Assembly: GCA_028865305.1 (NCBI GenBank)
Contig: JAGWKM010000012.1
Span: forward strand, 1-34,869
Reading direction: 5' to 3'
DNA: 34,869 bases
Origin: Patescibacteria group bacterium
GTDB taxonomy: Bacteria; Patescibacteriota; Minisyncoccia; UBA6257; 2-01-FULL-56-20
A program made the translations under genes and the position numbers. The notes beneath the pieces were generated by a model. It saw only the letters and a program-made list of their open reading frames with translations. It made no database searches and was not told where the DNA came from. Shown here piece by piece: positions 15,133 to 21,724 of the stretch (position 1 is the first letter of the stretch; each line of letters starts with the position of its first letter).

Positions 15133-16308
15133 ATGATTGGATTTTCCATCCGGAAGAGATCAAGGCGCTCCCGGGCGAGATTGGGAATTCTCAAGACTCC
15201 CCATGGCGAAGTGGAGACTCCTTCTTTGGTTCCTGTCGCAACGAACGCCACCATCAAAACTTTGCGGAGCGATGAAGTGCTCGAAACCGGCGCGCAGCTT
15301 TTGATCTCGAATACCTATCATTTGCATCTGCGTCCCGGCGAAAATGTTTTGAAACAGGCCGGCGGAATCAATAAATTCATGCGTTGGCCGAAGCCGACGA
15401 TGACCGACTCAGGCGGTTTCCAGGTTTTCAGCCTGGGGTTCGGCCGCGACTTCGGTGTTGGAAAAGTCGGCGGCATTTTTCCGGGCAAAATAGAGCGTGC
15501 GATCGAAAAAGGCAACCAGCCGAAATTTTTGAAGATCACGCGCGAGGGCGTCCGCTTCAAATCGCCGATCGACGGCCGGGAATTATTCCTCGGGCCGCGC
15601 GAATCTATCGCCATCCAGGAAAAAATCGGCGCCGATATCATGTTCGCCTTCGACGAATGCACGCCGCCCGGCGCCACGCGTGAATATATTGAGCATGCGC
15701 TTCATCGTACGCATGCCTGGGCGAGGACCTGTCTCGAAGCGCGGAAATCGAAGCAGGCGCTCTATGGCATCGTGCAGGGCTCGCATTTCCGCGACTTGCG
15801 CGAATCGAGCGCGCGATTCATCAACGCGCAAGAAGGGTTCGACGGTTTCGGCATCGGCGGCGATTTGGGCGAATCGAAAACGGGCACGCGGAATGTCCTG
15901 CAATGGGTTCTGCCGCTGCTCGACGAAAAGAAGCCGCGCCACTTGCTCGGCATAGGCAGGATCGAGGACATCGAGCTCATTATAAAGGAGGGAGTGGACA
16001 CGTTCGATTGCACGGTGCCGACCCATTACGCGCGGCGGGGGATTGCGTTTGTGAGCCCAAGAGCTGCCCGCAAGGAAAGTTCTCAGAGCCGTTTGGACCT
16101 TAACAAGATTTTTTTTCTCAAGGATCAAAAGCCGCTCGACCGCGCGTGCGGCTGTCTCGTTTGTCAAACCTATAGCCGCAGCTATATTGCGCATCTTATC
16201 CGCGCGCGCGAGATAACCGGCGGCGCGTTGCTCACCTTCCATAATTTATATTTCTTCAATCAGTACGTCGCCAAGGTGCGGGAGAAGATTAAAAAGGGAT
16301 TAATTTAA
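15133..16308 (+). CDS. tgt: Queuine/preQ1 tRNA-guanine transglycosylase
   Basis: This 391-aa enzyme exchanges guanine 34 of certain tRNAs for a queuosine precursor. Asp92 in TDSGGFQVFS is the proton acceptor. Asp292 in FDCTVPTHYARRG is the nucleophile, with THYA instead of the common TRNA/TRxA. Zinc is held by Cys339, Cys341, Cys344 and His370. The frame is open from 15097, but the ATG at 15133 lies 7 nt behind a TACACT box and gives the family-like N-terminus, so it is preferred. The N-terminal 17 residues are rich in Arg. No other queuosine gene is in the window. Confidence 0.95.
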   Translation: MIGFSIRKRSRRSRARLGILKTPHGEVETPSLVPVATNATIKTLRSDEVLETGAQLLISNTYHLHLRPGENVLKQAGGINKFMRWPKPTMTDSGGFQVFSLGFGRDFGVGKVGGIFPGKIERAIEKGNQPKFLKITREGVRFKSPIDGRELFLGPRESIAIQEKIGADIMFAFDECTPPGATREYIEHALHRTHAWARTCLEARKSKQALYGIVQGSHFRDLRESSARFINAQEGFDGFGIGGDLGESKTGTRNVLQWVLPLLDEKKPRHLLGIGRIEDIELIIKEGVDTFDCTVPTHYARRGIAFVSPRAARKESSQSRLDLNKIFFLKDQKPLDRACGCLVCQTYSRSYIAHLIRAREITGGALLTFHNLYFFNQYVAKVREKIKKGLI

Positions 16309-16354
16309 GAATAACGGGCGAGGGAATGGTTCCAATATGCCCGCGACCTCGAAA

Positions 16355-16388
16355 CAAAAAATCCCAGCCGCATGGCCGGGAAAAAATT
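16355..16388 (-). terminator. Intrinsic terminator of the 161-aa unknown gene
   Basis: CCCGGCC and GGCTGGG (16363-16369/16374-16380, one mismatch) form a stem with a 4-nt loop. On the minus strand six T residues follow. Confidence 0.8.
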
Positions 16389-16393
16389 TGTTT

Positions 16394-16879
16394 CTAATCG
16401 GGTTCGATTCCCAGACTTCTGAGGAATAAATTATCCTGCAGGTTCCCCTGCAATTTACGAGTTTTTCTCGATTGGCGTTTTCGGCCGTTGTTAATGGCAA
16501 GCGGCACGCTCACATTCTTGTCGGTGGCGGTTGAATATTCCACCAAAAAAGAAACATCAATGCCCGTCGCTTTTGCTTTGGCGATCTTTCTGCGGAGAGC
16601 GCCGTTGCTTTTGTTGTTTATGAGCGATTCGAGCCCTTGATGGATTTTAAGAATTGCGGGAGGGTGTCGGTGATTCTCTTGTTCTGGCGCGTCCGGCTCG
16701 CCGTTTGATTCTTCGGCGTCTGACTGCGCGACGAGGACTGCGGTCAGGTCAAGCATTAAGCGGAGGCTATTCCGTCGAATTTCCGTATTGAGCGCCAGCC
16801 ATTCCCTATCGGTTTTCAGGAACCGTTCGATAATACGGCTAGCTTCCTCAAGGTAGGGGTGTGAACCAAGTTCGTCCAT
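16394..16879 (-). CDS. Hypothetical protein with strong Shine-Dalgarno site
   Basis: This 161-aa soluble protein of unknown function is mostly helical and charged, with a middle Glu/Asp/Pro-rich stretch and a Lys/Arg-rich C-terminal part (GRKRQSRKTRK). The ATG at 16879 is chosen over a TTG at 16885 because AAAGGA lies 7 nt upstream of it. An extended -10 TGCTACACT is at 16909-16917. The promoter, leader and Shine-Dalgarno layout differs from the leaderless housekeeping genes around it. Its own terminator shows that it is an independent unit. Confidence 0.78.
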   Translation of the reverse strand: MDELGSHPYLEEASRIIERFLKTDREWLALNTEIRRNSLRLMLDLTAVLVAQSDAEESNGEPDAPEQENHRHPPAILKIHQGLESLINNKSNGALRRKIAKAKATGIDVSFLVEYSTATDKNVSVPLAINNGRKRQSRKTRKLQGNLQDNLFLRSLGIEPD

Positions 16880-16908
16880 ATTCAATTCCTTTCACCGAAG
16901 CTGATTTC

Positions 16909-16938
16909 AGTGTAGCAGATTTTCCGGTTGATGGTAAA
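16909..16938 (-). promoter_or_regulatory. Promoter of the 161-aa unknown gene
   Basis: On the minus strand TTTACC is followed after about 18 nt by TACACT, which has an upstream TG (extended -10). The predicted leader is about 25-30 nt and contains AAAGGA. Confidence 0.5.
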
Positions 16939-17042
16939 ATTCTTTTTGCGATAGTATTTAAAATTTTGCCAAATGAAAATTTGGTTATGGATTCAGCAAT
17001 ACATTCCGGACCGCGGATCAATCCCTGAATAGCGGGATGAAC

Positions 17043-17594
17043 CTACTGGATCATCTCCTCATTTTTCAGTTCTTTGCGGTTTGCTTTCCGGAAAAGCTGC
17101 TTCAAGGTGCCGATGTACTTCGGTTCGAAGATGAAACTGATATTGCGCGAGCCGGCGAAAATCTCGACGTCATCGGGAAGATGGAGCCGGCGTTTCAATT
17201 CCGGGAGGTGTGGCAGGAGGGCGTCGATGATGCCGGGTTCTGCGTGCGGCGTTTCGAATTCGAATTCCGGTTCGGCGGCGAGCGTTTCGAGCGGCATCAG
17301 GTCGGCTTCGCGGAAAAGGTAGATGGTGTTCCGGTTCGGCGCGTAAACGCCGTTTATGATGCGCGCGAAAAACCGCTCCTCATCGCGGCCGCCGTCTTCG
17401 GCGGGGATCCATCCTTCATTGCGGAACCATGCGGTATGCGAGCGTGTCCATGGTTCGGCTATGAAAATTTTGTTGCCCTTGATGCAAAAGAGCCGTTCGG
17501 TGTTCAGGAAGTTTTCATCGAGATCCTCGGGTTGCGGTTGCTTCCCGGTTTCCCGATGGCGCATGGCGCGGGAATTCATGATAAGATCAACCAT
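17043..17594 (-). CDS. Hypothetical protein coupled to a translation-factor-like gene
   Basis: This 183-aa soluble protein has no recognised domain. Its C-terminal third is rich in charged helices (RKANRKELKNEE). The start codon overlaps the stop of the upstream 95-aa gene by 8 nt, so it is translationally coupled and probably works with it. Two short cysteine-poor beta-rich stretches (IFIAEPW, TIYLFREADL) are visible. A weak CCAAAT/ATTTGG hairpin near 16975-16990 may end the transcript. Confidence 0.72.
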   Translation of the reverse strand: MVDLIMNSRAMRHRETGKQPQPEDLDENFLNTERLFCIKGNKIFIAEPWTRSHTAWFRNEGWIPAEDGGRDEERFFARIINGVYAPNRNTIYLFREADLMPLETLAAEPEFEFETPHAEPGIIDALLPHLPELKRRLHLPDDVEIFAGSRNISFIFEPKYIGTLKQLFRKANRKELKNEEMIQ

Positions 17595-17874
17595 CGTCCG
17601 CTTCCTCGTCTTCGTCGGCTGCGAGCACGAGATCCCCTTCGCGTACCGGTTTTTCCACTTTTATGCCGACTTCCTGATCCCGTTCCGCCCAGGTGATCTG
17701 ATGGTGGTTGTATTCCATCGAGGCAACCGGTTCCGAAAAATCGGTATGCTTGCCGCTGAAGTGCAAATGCTCGCCGAGCACAAGCCCTTCATTAAGCTTC
17801 ACGATGGCAACTCCGATGTGGTTATAAAAATGCGTGACTTTGCCGATGAGCCGGGGTTTGGCTGTGGTGGTCAT
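17587..17874 (-). CDS. Small beta-barrel protein resembling EF-Tu domain 2
   Basis: This 95-aa protein has the pattern of a translation-factor domain-2 barrel: GKVTHFYNHIGVAIVKL at the start, a GEHLHF turn, and VGIKVEKPVREGDLVL at the end. Such stand-alone elongation-factor-like barrels occur in archaea and small-genome bacteria and have no assigned job. The C-terminus is a short acidic tail. The gene is first in an operon with the 183-aa unknown protein, sharing an ATGGTTGA overlap. A TATGTATAAC box lies directly before the ATG. Confidence 0.72.
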   Translation of the reverse strand: MTTTAKPRLIGKVTHFYNHIGVAIVKLNEGLVLGEHLHFSGKHTDFSEPVASMEYNHHQITWAERDQEVGIKVEKPVREGDLVLAADEDEEADDG

Positions 17875-18319
17875 GGTTATACATATTGATTCGACCTTTA
17901 AATGGCGAAAAACCGCCTTGCGCGGTGTTTTGGAGAATTCAAACCTTGTTATTAAAATACAGATTTAAATGAAAAAAGTCAAGTAAAATGGTGCATTTCT
18001 GGTGGATTAAAAGTGGAAAACCTCCGACGGATCGGAGGTTTGTATAAAGTGGTCGGCTAACGACCATGATAAAAGAGCTGGAGTTACGATCGGGTGCGGA
18101 CGTGCGGTAATATGAAATTGGAAAAGGACTTTATGAACCTCGGATGTTCTCTTCGGAGAACATTCTTCAGTTCAATCTTATCTTAGCGCGCAAATCCGGA
18201 TCGTCAAGGGACAATGTGGATAAATTAATCGGGGCTTCATGAAAAGATGGTAGGATCATCAGATTATGGTCGATAAAATAATAAATTTTTATTGAGTTTG
18301 GAACGATAAGACAAAAACT
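17875..18319. other. Non-coding interval with several perfect hairpins
   Basis: No gene is convincing in these 445 bp. Perfect stem-loops lie at 18018-18027/18032-18041 (10 bp, A-run before and TTT after), 18050-18055/18061-18066 (6 bp) and 18144-18151/18156-18163 (8 bp closed by a TTCG tetraloop). A weaker ACCGC/GCGGT hairpin lies at 17912-17926. The cluster could hold a small structured RNA or only terminators. The right part (18200-18319) is AT-rich and precedes the VOC gene. Confidence 0.5.
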
Positions 18320-18721
18320 ATGGATCCAGTGGTTCATTTTGAGTTTCCGACAGCGGATCGGGAACGGGCTAAAAAATTTTATTCGGCGGTTTTTGGGTGG
18401 CAGATGCAGGAGACGGGACCGGAAATGGGAAATTATATCGTGGTTTCGACGGTGGAAGCGGATTCTAATGATCCGATGAAGCGGCCCAAGAAGCCGGGCG
18501 CGATCAATGGCGGTTTTTACGGCCGATCGGATGAGGATCCGTGGCGCCAGCATCCGTCGGTGGTGATTGCGGTGCGGGATTTGGAGGAGAGCATGAAGAA
18601 GATAGTGGCGGCGGGCGGCAAGCTGCATGGTGAGGCGATGGATATTCCGGGAATCGGTCGGTATGCGTCGTTTATGGATACGGAAGGGAATATGGTGAGC
18701 GTGCTGCAGCCCAAGATGTAG
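18320..18721 (+). CDS. VOC-superfamily (glyoxalase/bleomycin-resistance-like) protein
   Basis: This 133-aa protein has the paired beta-alpha-beta-beta-beta fold of the vicinal-oxygen-chelate superfamily. The N-terminal module begins VVHFEFPTADRERAKKFY and AVFGW, and the C-terminal module ends with MDTEGNMVSVLQP. Members are lyases, dioxygenases or drug-binding proteins, and the substrate cannot be assigned here. His6 and Glu8 could be metal ligands. It is transcribed alone, convergent with greA. Confidence 0.87.
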   Translation: MDPVVHFEFPTADRERAKKFYSAVFGWQMQETGPEMGNYIVVSTVEADSNDPMKRPKKPGAINGGFYGRSDEDPWRQHPSVVIAVRDLEESMKKIVAAGGKLHGEAMDIPGIGRYASFMDTEGNMVSVLQPKM

Positions 18722-18812
18722 GGGATACGGATTCCCGTTTTGCGTCGTCTGTCGGACTTAGGACCGCTCGAAAATTTTCTGCGCCAGGGCTGGAATATTT
18801 TTGAGACGGGTC

Positions 18813-19310
18813 CTAATTGATTTTCGTTATTTTCCATTCCTGCTTTCCGCGGGCTGTTTTGATTTCGGCAATATCTCCTTCCTTTTTGCCCACGAGTGCC
18901 GCGCCGAGCGGGGATTTATGCGAAATAATGCCTTCGCTCGGATTGGTTTCGAGCGTGCCGAGGATTTGATAGGTCCGCCGTGCGCCGTTTCCGCTTTTGA
19001 TGGTAACCGTCGAACCAAGTTCCACTATTTGCTTGTCGCTTTTTCCTTTTTGTCCGATCTTGATCTCCACCGCATTTTTCAGCTGCGCTTCGATCGTCCA
19101 TATCTGCCGCTGGGTCCGGCGCAGTATCCCTTTGGCCTGTTTGTAGGCGTCGTTTTCCGAGCGGTCGCCGAAGCTTGCCGCGTGTCCGGCTTCCGCCGCG
19201 AGTTCGGGCAGTTCTTGTTTGAGCCGTGCGAGTTTGGCTTTGAGCCGCGCGATGCCGGTGGCGGTCAGATAAACCGGTTCTGGTTCGGCTGGCGGATTTC
19301 TTCTTGGCAT
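18813..19310 (-). CDS. greA: Transcript cleavage factor GreA/GreB
   Basis: This 165-aa factor rescues backtracked RNA polymerase by stimulating transcript cleavage. The N-terminal coiled coil spans about 14-83 with the tip motif GDRSEND (48-54), whose Asp49 and Glu52 coordinate the catalytic Mg2+. The C-terminal FKBP-like domain follows (GSTVTIKSGNG and SPLGAALVGKKEGD). The DRSEN form is closer to GreB-like tips. A Pro-rich N-terminal extension of about 10 residues is unusual. The -10 box TAAAAT lies 6 nt before the ATG inside an inverted repeat shared with the divergent dedA gene. Confidence 0.94.
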   Translation of the reverse strand: MPRRNPPAEPEPVYLTATGIARLKAKLARLKQELPELAAEAGHAASFGDRSENDAYKQAKGILRRTQRQIWTIEAQLKNAVEIKIGQKGKSDKQIVELGSTVTIKSGNGARRTYQILGTLETNPSEGIISHKSPLGAALVGKKEGDIAEIKTARGKQEWKITKIN

Positions 19311-19316
19311 ATTTAA

Positions 19317-19361
19317 ATTTTACGGCATCTGCTGTCCAAAGGGTATCGGATGCCGTAAAAT
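19317..19361. promoter_or_regulatory. Mirror-image divergent promoters of greA and dedA
   Basis: A perfect 13-bp inverted repeat, ATTTTACGGCATC (19317-19329) and GATGCCGTAAAAT (19349-19361), spans the 57-bp gap. The outer ends of both arms are TAAAAT boxes on opposite strands, each exactly 6 nt from its start codon. The symmetry could bind a dimeric regulator that controls both genes, or form a cruciform. -35 elements are weak. Confidence 0.6.
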
Positions 19362-19367
19362 TACTCC

Positions 19368-19967
19368 ATGTCCTTTGCCGTGCTTGCGCACCTTATCGAG
19401 ACCTACCGCTATTGGATTTTCATTCCACTCGCTTTTCTTGAGGGGCCGATTGTTTCTTTTGTCGCGGGCACGCTGGCTTCGGTCGGCTATTTGAATATTC
19501 CGCTTGCGCTTTTGGTTCTTTTTGGCCGCGATATCATCGTGGACAGCGCTTCTTATTTCCTCGGCCGTTTCGCCGAGCACCTGGCAGTGACGCGGTGGCT
19601 TTTGGGGAAACTGGGCGTTTCGGGCGCGATGATCGATGATGTGCGGCGGCAGTGGAATGAGCATGGCGCGCGGACGATGTTTGTGAGCAAGTTGTCCTAT
19701 GGGGTTTCGGCGGCATTCTTGGTGGTTGCGGGAATGGTCGAAATGCCGTTCCGGAATTTTTTGAAATATGCGGCGCTTGTTGCCGTGACGCAGTACGGCA
19801 TTTTATTTTTCCTCGGTTACTTTTTCGGCATCCAGTTCGGGTCGCTCTACGCGATCCTCGATAATATCCAATTCGTGATTGCCGGCATCGGTCTTTTCGC
19901 GGCGGCGTATTATCTCCTGAGGAGTTATTTGCGGCGGAGGATGCTGGCCGCCGATAGCCATACCTGA
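19368..19967 (+). CDS. DedA/VTT-family membrane protein
   Basis: This 199-aa integral membrane protein has four to five hydrophobic segments and DedA signatures. FLEGPIVSFVAGTLAS is the re-entrant first region, and FGRDIIVDSASYFLGRF holds the conserved Asp and the GR motif. DedA proteins are proposed lipid flippases or transporters needed for envelope integrity. The C-terminal residues are basic and cytosolic. It is divergent from greA and followed by a hairpin that ends the opposing small gene. Confidence 0.9.
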   Translation: MSFAVLAHLIETYRYWIFIPLAFLEGPIVSFVAGTLASVGYLNIPLALLVLFGRDIIVDSASYFLGRFAEHLAVTRWLLGKLGVSGAMIDDVRRQWNEHGARTMFVSKLSYGVSAAFLVVAGMVEMPFRNFLKYAALVAVTQYGILFFLGYFFGIQFGSLYAILDNIQFVIAGIGLFAAAYYLLRSYLRRRMLAADSHT

Positions 19968-19986
19968 ACGGCGGTTAGGATAACGG

Positions 19987-20017
19987 AATAAAAAGCAGGC
20001 GGGAGTTGGCCGCCTGC
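19987..20017 (-). terminator. Intrinsic terminator of the 67-aa gene
   Basis: GCAGGCGG (19995-20002) pairs perfectly with CCGCCTGC (20010-20017) across 7 nt, and on the minus strand TTTTTATT follows. Confidence 0.85.
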
Positions 20018-20038
20018 GGGACGATGGTGCTGTTGGTT

Positions 20039-20242
20039 TCAGATCCTAATATGAAACGGCGAGATCGGACGGATTTTGGGGGTAATCTCACCGTCCACCG
20101 GGAACGCTCCAAGGCGAACTTCATTGCCTGTTTCTTCGAGTATGCGGGACATCTTGTCGACCGCGCCCGGGCATTTCGTGAGGATTCCCATCAAATCCTC
20201 GTTTAAGGATTTGATTAGGGAAATCAATTCGCTCCGATTCAT
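20039..20242 (-). CDS. Small hypothetical protein with strong promoter and Shine-Dalgarno site
   Basis: This 67-aa soluble protein of unknown function begins with a helical, acidic half (SELISLIKSLNEDLMG) and ends in a proline-containing, likely beta, segment (PKIRPISPFHIRI). AGGAGG lies 6-8 nt before the ATG. A perfect TTGACA (-35) and TGTAAT (-10, 16-nt spacer) lie upstream, and a strong terminator follows, so it is surely transcribed as a unit. No family is recognised. Its expression signals are the most classical in the window. Confidence 0.8.
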   Translation of the reverse strand: MNRSELISLIKSLNEDLMGILTKCPGAVDKMSRILEETGNEVRLGAFPVDGEITPKIRPISPFHIRI

Positions 20243-20277
20243 TTCACTCCTCCTTTCGGGGTGTAATTCTGGACGTA

Positions 20278-20305
20278 ATTACATTTTCTTTGTGAAATTT
20301 GTCAA
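20278..20305 (-). promoter_or_regulatory. Classical sigma70-type promoter of the 67-aa gene
   Basis: On the minus strand TTGACA (20300-20305) and TGTAAT (20278-20283) are separated by 16 nt. The leader of about 30 nt carries AGGAGG. Confidence 0.65.
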
Positions 20306-20346
20306 ACCGTTGGCCGGGATGGCGGAAATTTGTTAAACTTTTTCCC

Positions 20347-20664
20347 ATGACCATTGATGAATTCCAAAAGGCGGACCTGCGGGTGGCGACTGTCATTGCG
20401 GCGGAAAAAGTAGAGGGATCCGAAAAATTATTGAAACTCCAGCTTGATGTCGGCGAACCGCGGCAAATTGTTTCGGGCATTGCCAGGCAGTACGCGCCGG
20501 AATCGCTGGTCGGCAAGCAGGTGATCATTATTGCAAACCTGGAACCGCGCATAATGATGGGACTGGAGAGCAACGGCATGCTGCTCGCGGCGCACGGGGA
20601 AAATGGCGAGCCGGTGGTTCTCGGAGTTGAACGGGAAGTGCCGCCGGGAAGCAAGATAAGTTAA
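20347..20664 (+). CDS. Trbp111/CsaA-like tRNA-binding protein
   Basis: This 105-aa OB-fold protein matches the C-terminal tRNA-binding domain of methionyl-tRNA synthetase (EMAP-II/Trbp111 type). Visible signatures are FQKADLRVATVIAAEKVEGS, KLLKLQLDVG, RQIVSGIA, VGKQVIIIANL and SNGMLLAA. It occurs here as a stand-alone protein, as in Trbp111, and would act as a dimeric structure-specific tRNA binder. The ATG at 20347 is chosen because TAAACT with an upstream TG (20331-20339) lies 7 nt before it. The reading frame is open to 20299, but that start is unlikely. The FKBP gene follows after 23 nt. Confidence 0.9.
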   Translation: MTIDEFQKADLRVATVIAAEKVEGSEKLLKLQLDVGEPRQIVSGIARQYAPESLVGKQVIIIANLEPRIMMGLESNGMLLAAHGENGEPVVLGVEREVPPGSKIS

Positions 20665-20687
20665 CGGTTGCATCAAATAAAAAAATC

Positions 20688-21233
20688 ATGAACAAAACAA
20701 CATCGCTCGTTCTTTTCGCTATCATCGCGGTTGCCGTCATCATTGGAGCGGTTTGGTACAGCGACAATTTCCTGCAGGGCGCCGGTAATTCGCCCGTTGG
20801 AGCCGAGATTACGGCAGGTGCGCCGGGCGCGAACGTTCAAGCTGCGACAACAACAAATTCTACAAGTTCAACCACTACTACTATGAACCAATCAGCCAAC
20901 GGTTTGATCATTAATGACCTGACGGTCGGGACGGGCACGGTTGCGGAGAATGGCGAAACCGTCAGCGTGCTTTATACCGGCACCCTGGACAACGGGACCG
21001 TTTTCGACGCTTCGTCAAAGCACGGGAACCAGCCATTCAGCTTCACGCTCGGCGCGGGCCAGGTTATTAAAGGATGGGATCTGGGCGTTTTAGGGATGAA
21101 GGTTGGCGGCAAGCGCGAACTCACGATCCCGCCGGATTTGGGCTATGGCAGCCAGGGAGCCGCAGGCGTCATCCCGCCGAACGCGACTTTGCATTTCACG
21201 GTGGAGCTGCTCTCAGTGAATGGGAACCAATAA
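20688..21233 (+). CDS. Membrane-anchored FKBP-type peptidyl-prolyl isomerase
   Basis: This 181-aa protein has an N-terminal TM anchor (about 6-24), a Ser/Thr/Ala-rich linker (about 50-70) and a complete FKBP domain from about 72 to 179. The domain shows VSVLYTGTLDNGTVFDAS, FSFTLGAGQVIKGWD, GKRELTIPPDLGYG and IPPNATLHFTVELL. It would catalyse prolyl isomerisation of secreted proteins outside the membrane. It follows the tRNA-binding gene closely and precedes pilus genes, for which it may be a folding helper. Confidence 0.94.
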   Translation: MNKTTSLVLFAIIAVAVIIGAVWYSDNFLQGAGNSPVGAEITAGAPGANVQAATTTNSTSSTTTTMNQSANGLIINDLTVGTGTVAENGETVSVLYTGTLDNGTVFDASSKHGNQPFSFTLGAGQVIKGWDLGVLGMKVGGKRELTIPPDLGYGSQGAAGVIPPNATLHFTVELLSVNGNQ

Positions 21234-21289
21234 TTTTGGGATCCAGATTTTAGATCGTGGCAGGCCGCATGGTCTGGTATAATTGGAAA

Positions 21290-21706
21290 GTGGATTCTTC
21301 CCGCTCCGGCCAGGCATTTCTTGCCCTGACGCTCCTCATCAGCGCCATTGTCATTGTGGTTGGTGCCACTATCGCCTTCATCACCATTGCTTTCATCGAC
21401 AGCAGCTACGGGTTGCAGGCGGCCGGACAGGCCAATGCTGCGGCTCTGAGTGGGGTTGAAGATGCCGCATTGAATCTCGAACGTTATGGCCTCGCCTGGA
21501 ATCCCGGACCATCGAATACCTACACGCTGTCGCTTCCCGCCGGCTCCGCAACAATCACATTTACGCCGGATTCTCCGACTCCGGATTTGGCAACCGTCGT
21601 TTCCGCGGCGGTCGTGCAGAATCGCACGCAGAAGATCCGGGCCGTGTTTGCCGTGAATCCGACAACGGGGCAGGTGGCGCTCGTGTCAGCCGATAAAATC
21701 CAGTAA
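21290..21706 (+). CDS. PilX/pilin-like membrane protein, GTG start
   Basis: This protein of about 138 aa begins SRSGQAFLALTLLIS and has one long hydrophobic segment, as in type IV pilus accessory (PilX-like) proteins whose N-terminus resembles a pilin. The soluble part is beta-rich (SATITFTPDSP). A GTG start at 21290 is chosen because TGGTATAAT (21275-21283) lies exactly 6 nt before it, giving a leaderless transcript. The frame is open from 21257. The PilM-like gene follows 18 nt downstream, so the two probably form one operon. Confidence 0.72.
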   Translation: MDSSRSGQAFLALTLLISAIVIVVGATIAFITIAFIDSSYGLQAAGQANAAALSGVEDAALNLERYGLAWNPGPSNTYTLSLPAGSATITFTPDSPTPDLATVVSAAVVQNRTQKIRAVFAVNPTTGQVALVSADKIQ

Positions 21707-21724
21707 AATCATCTTTGCCTGAAC

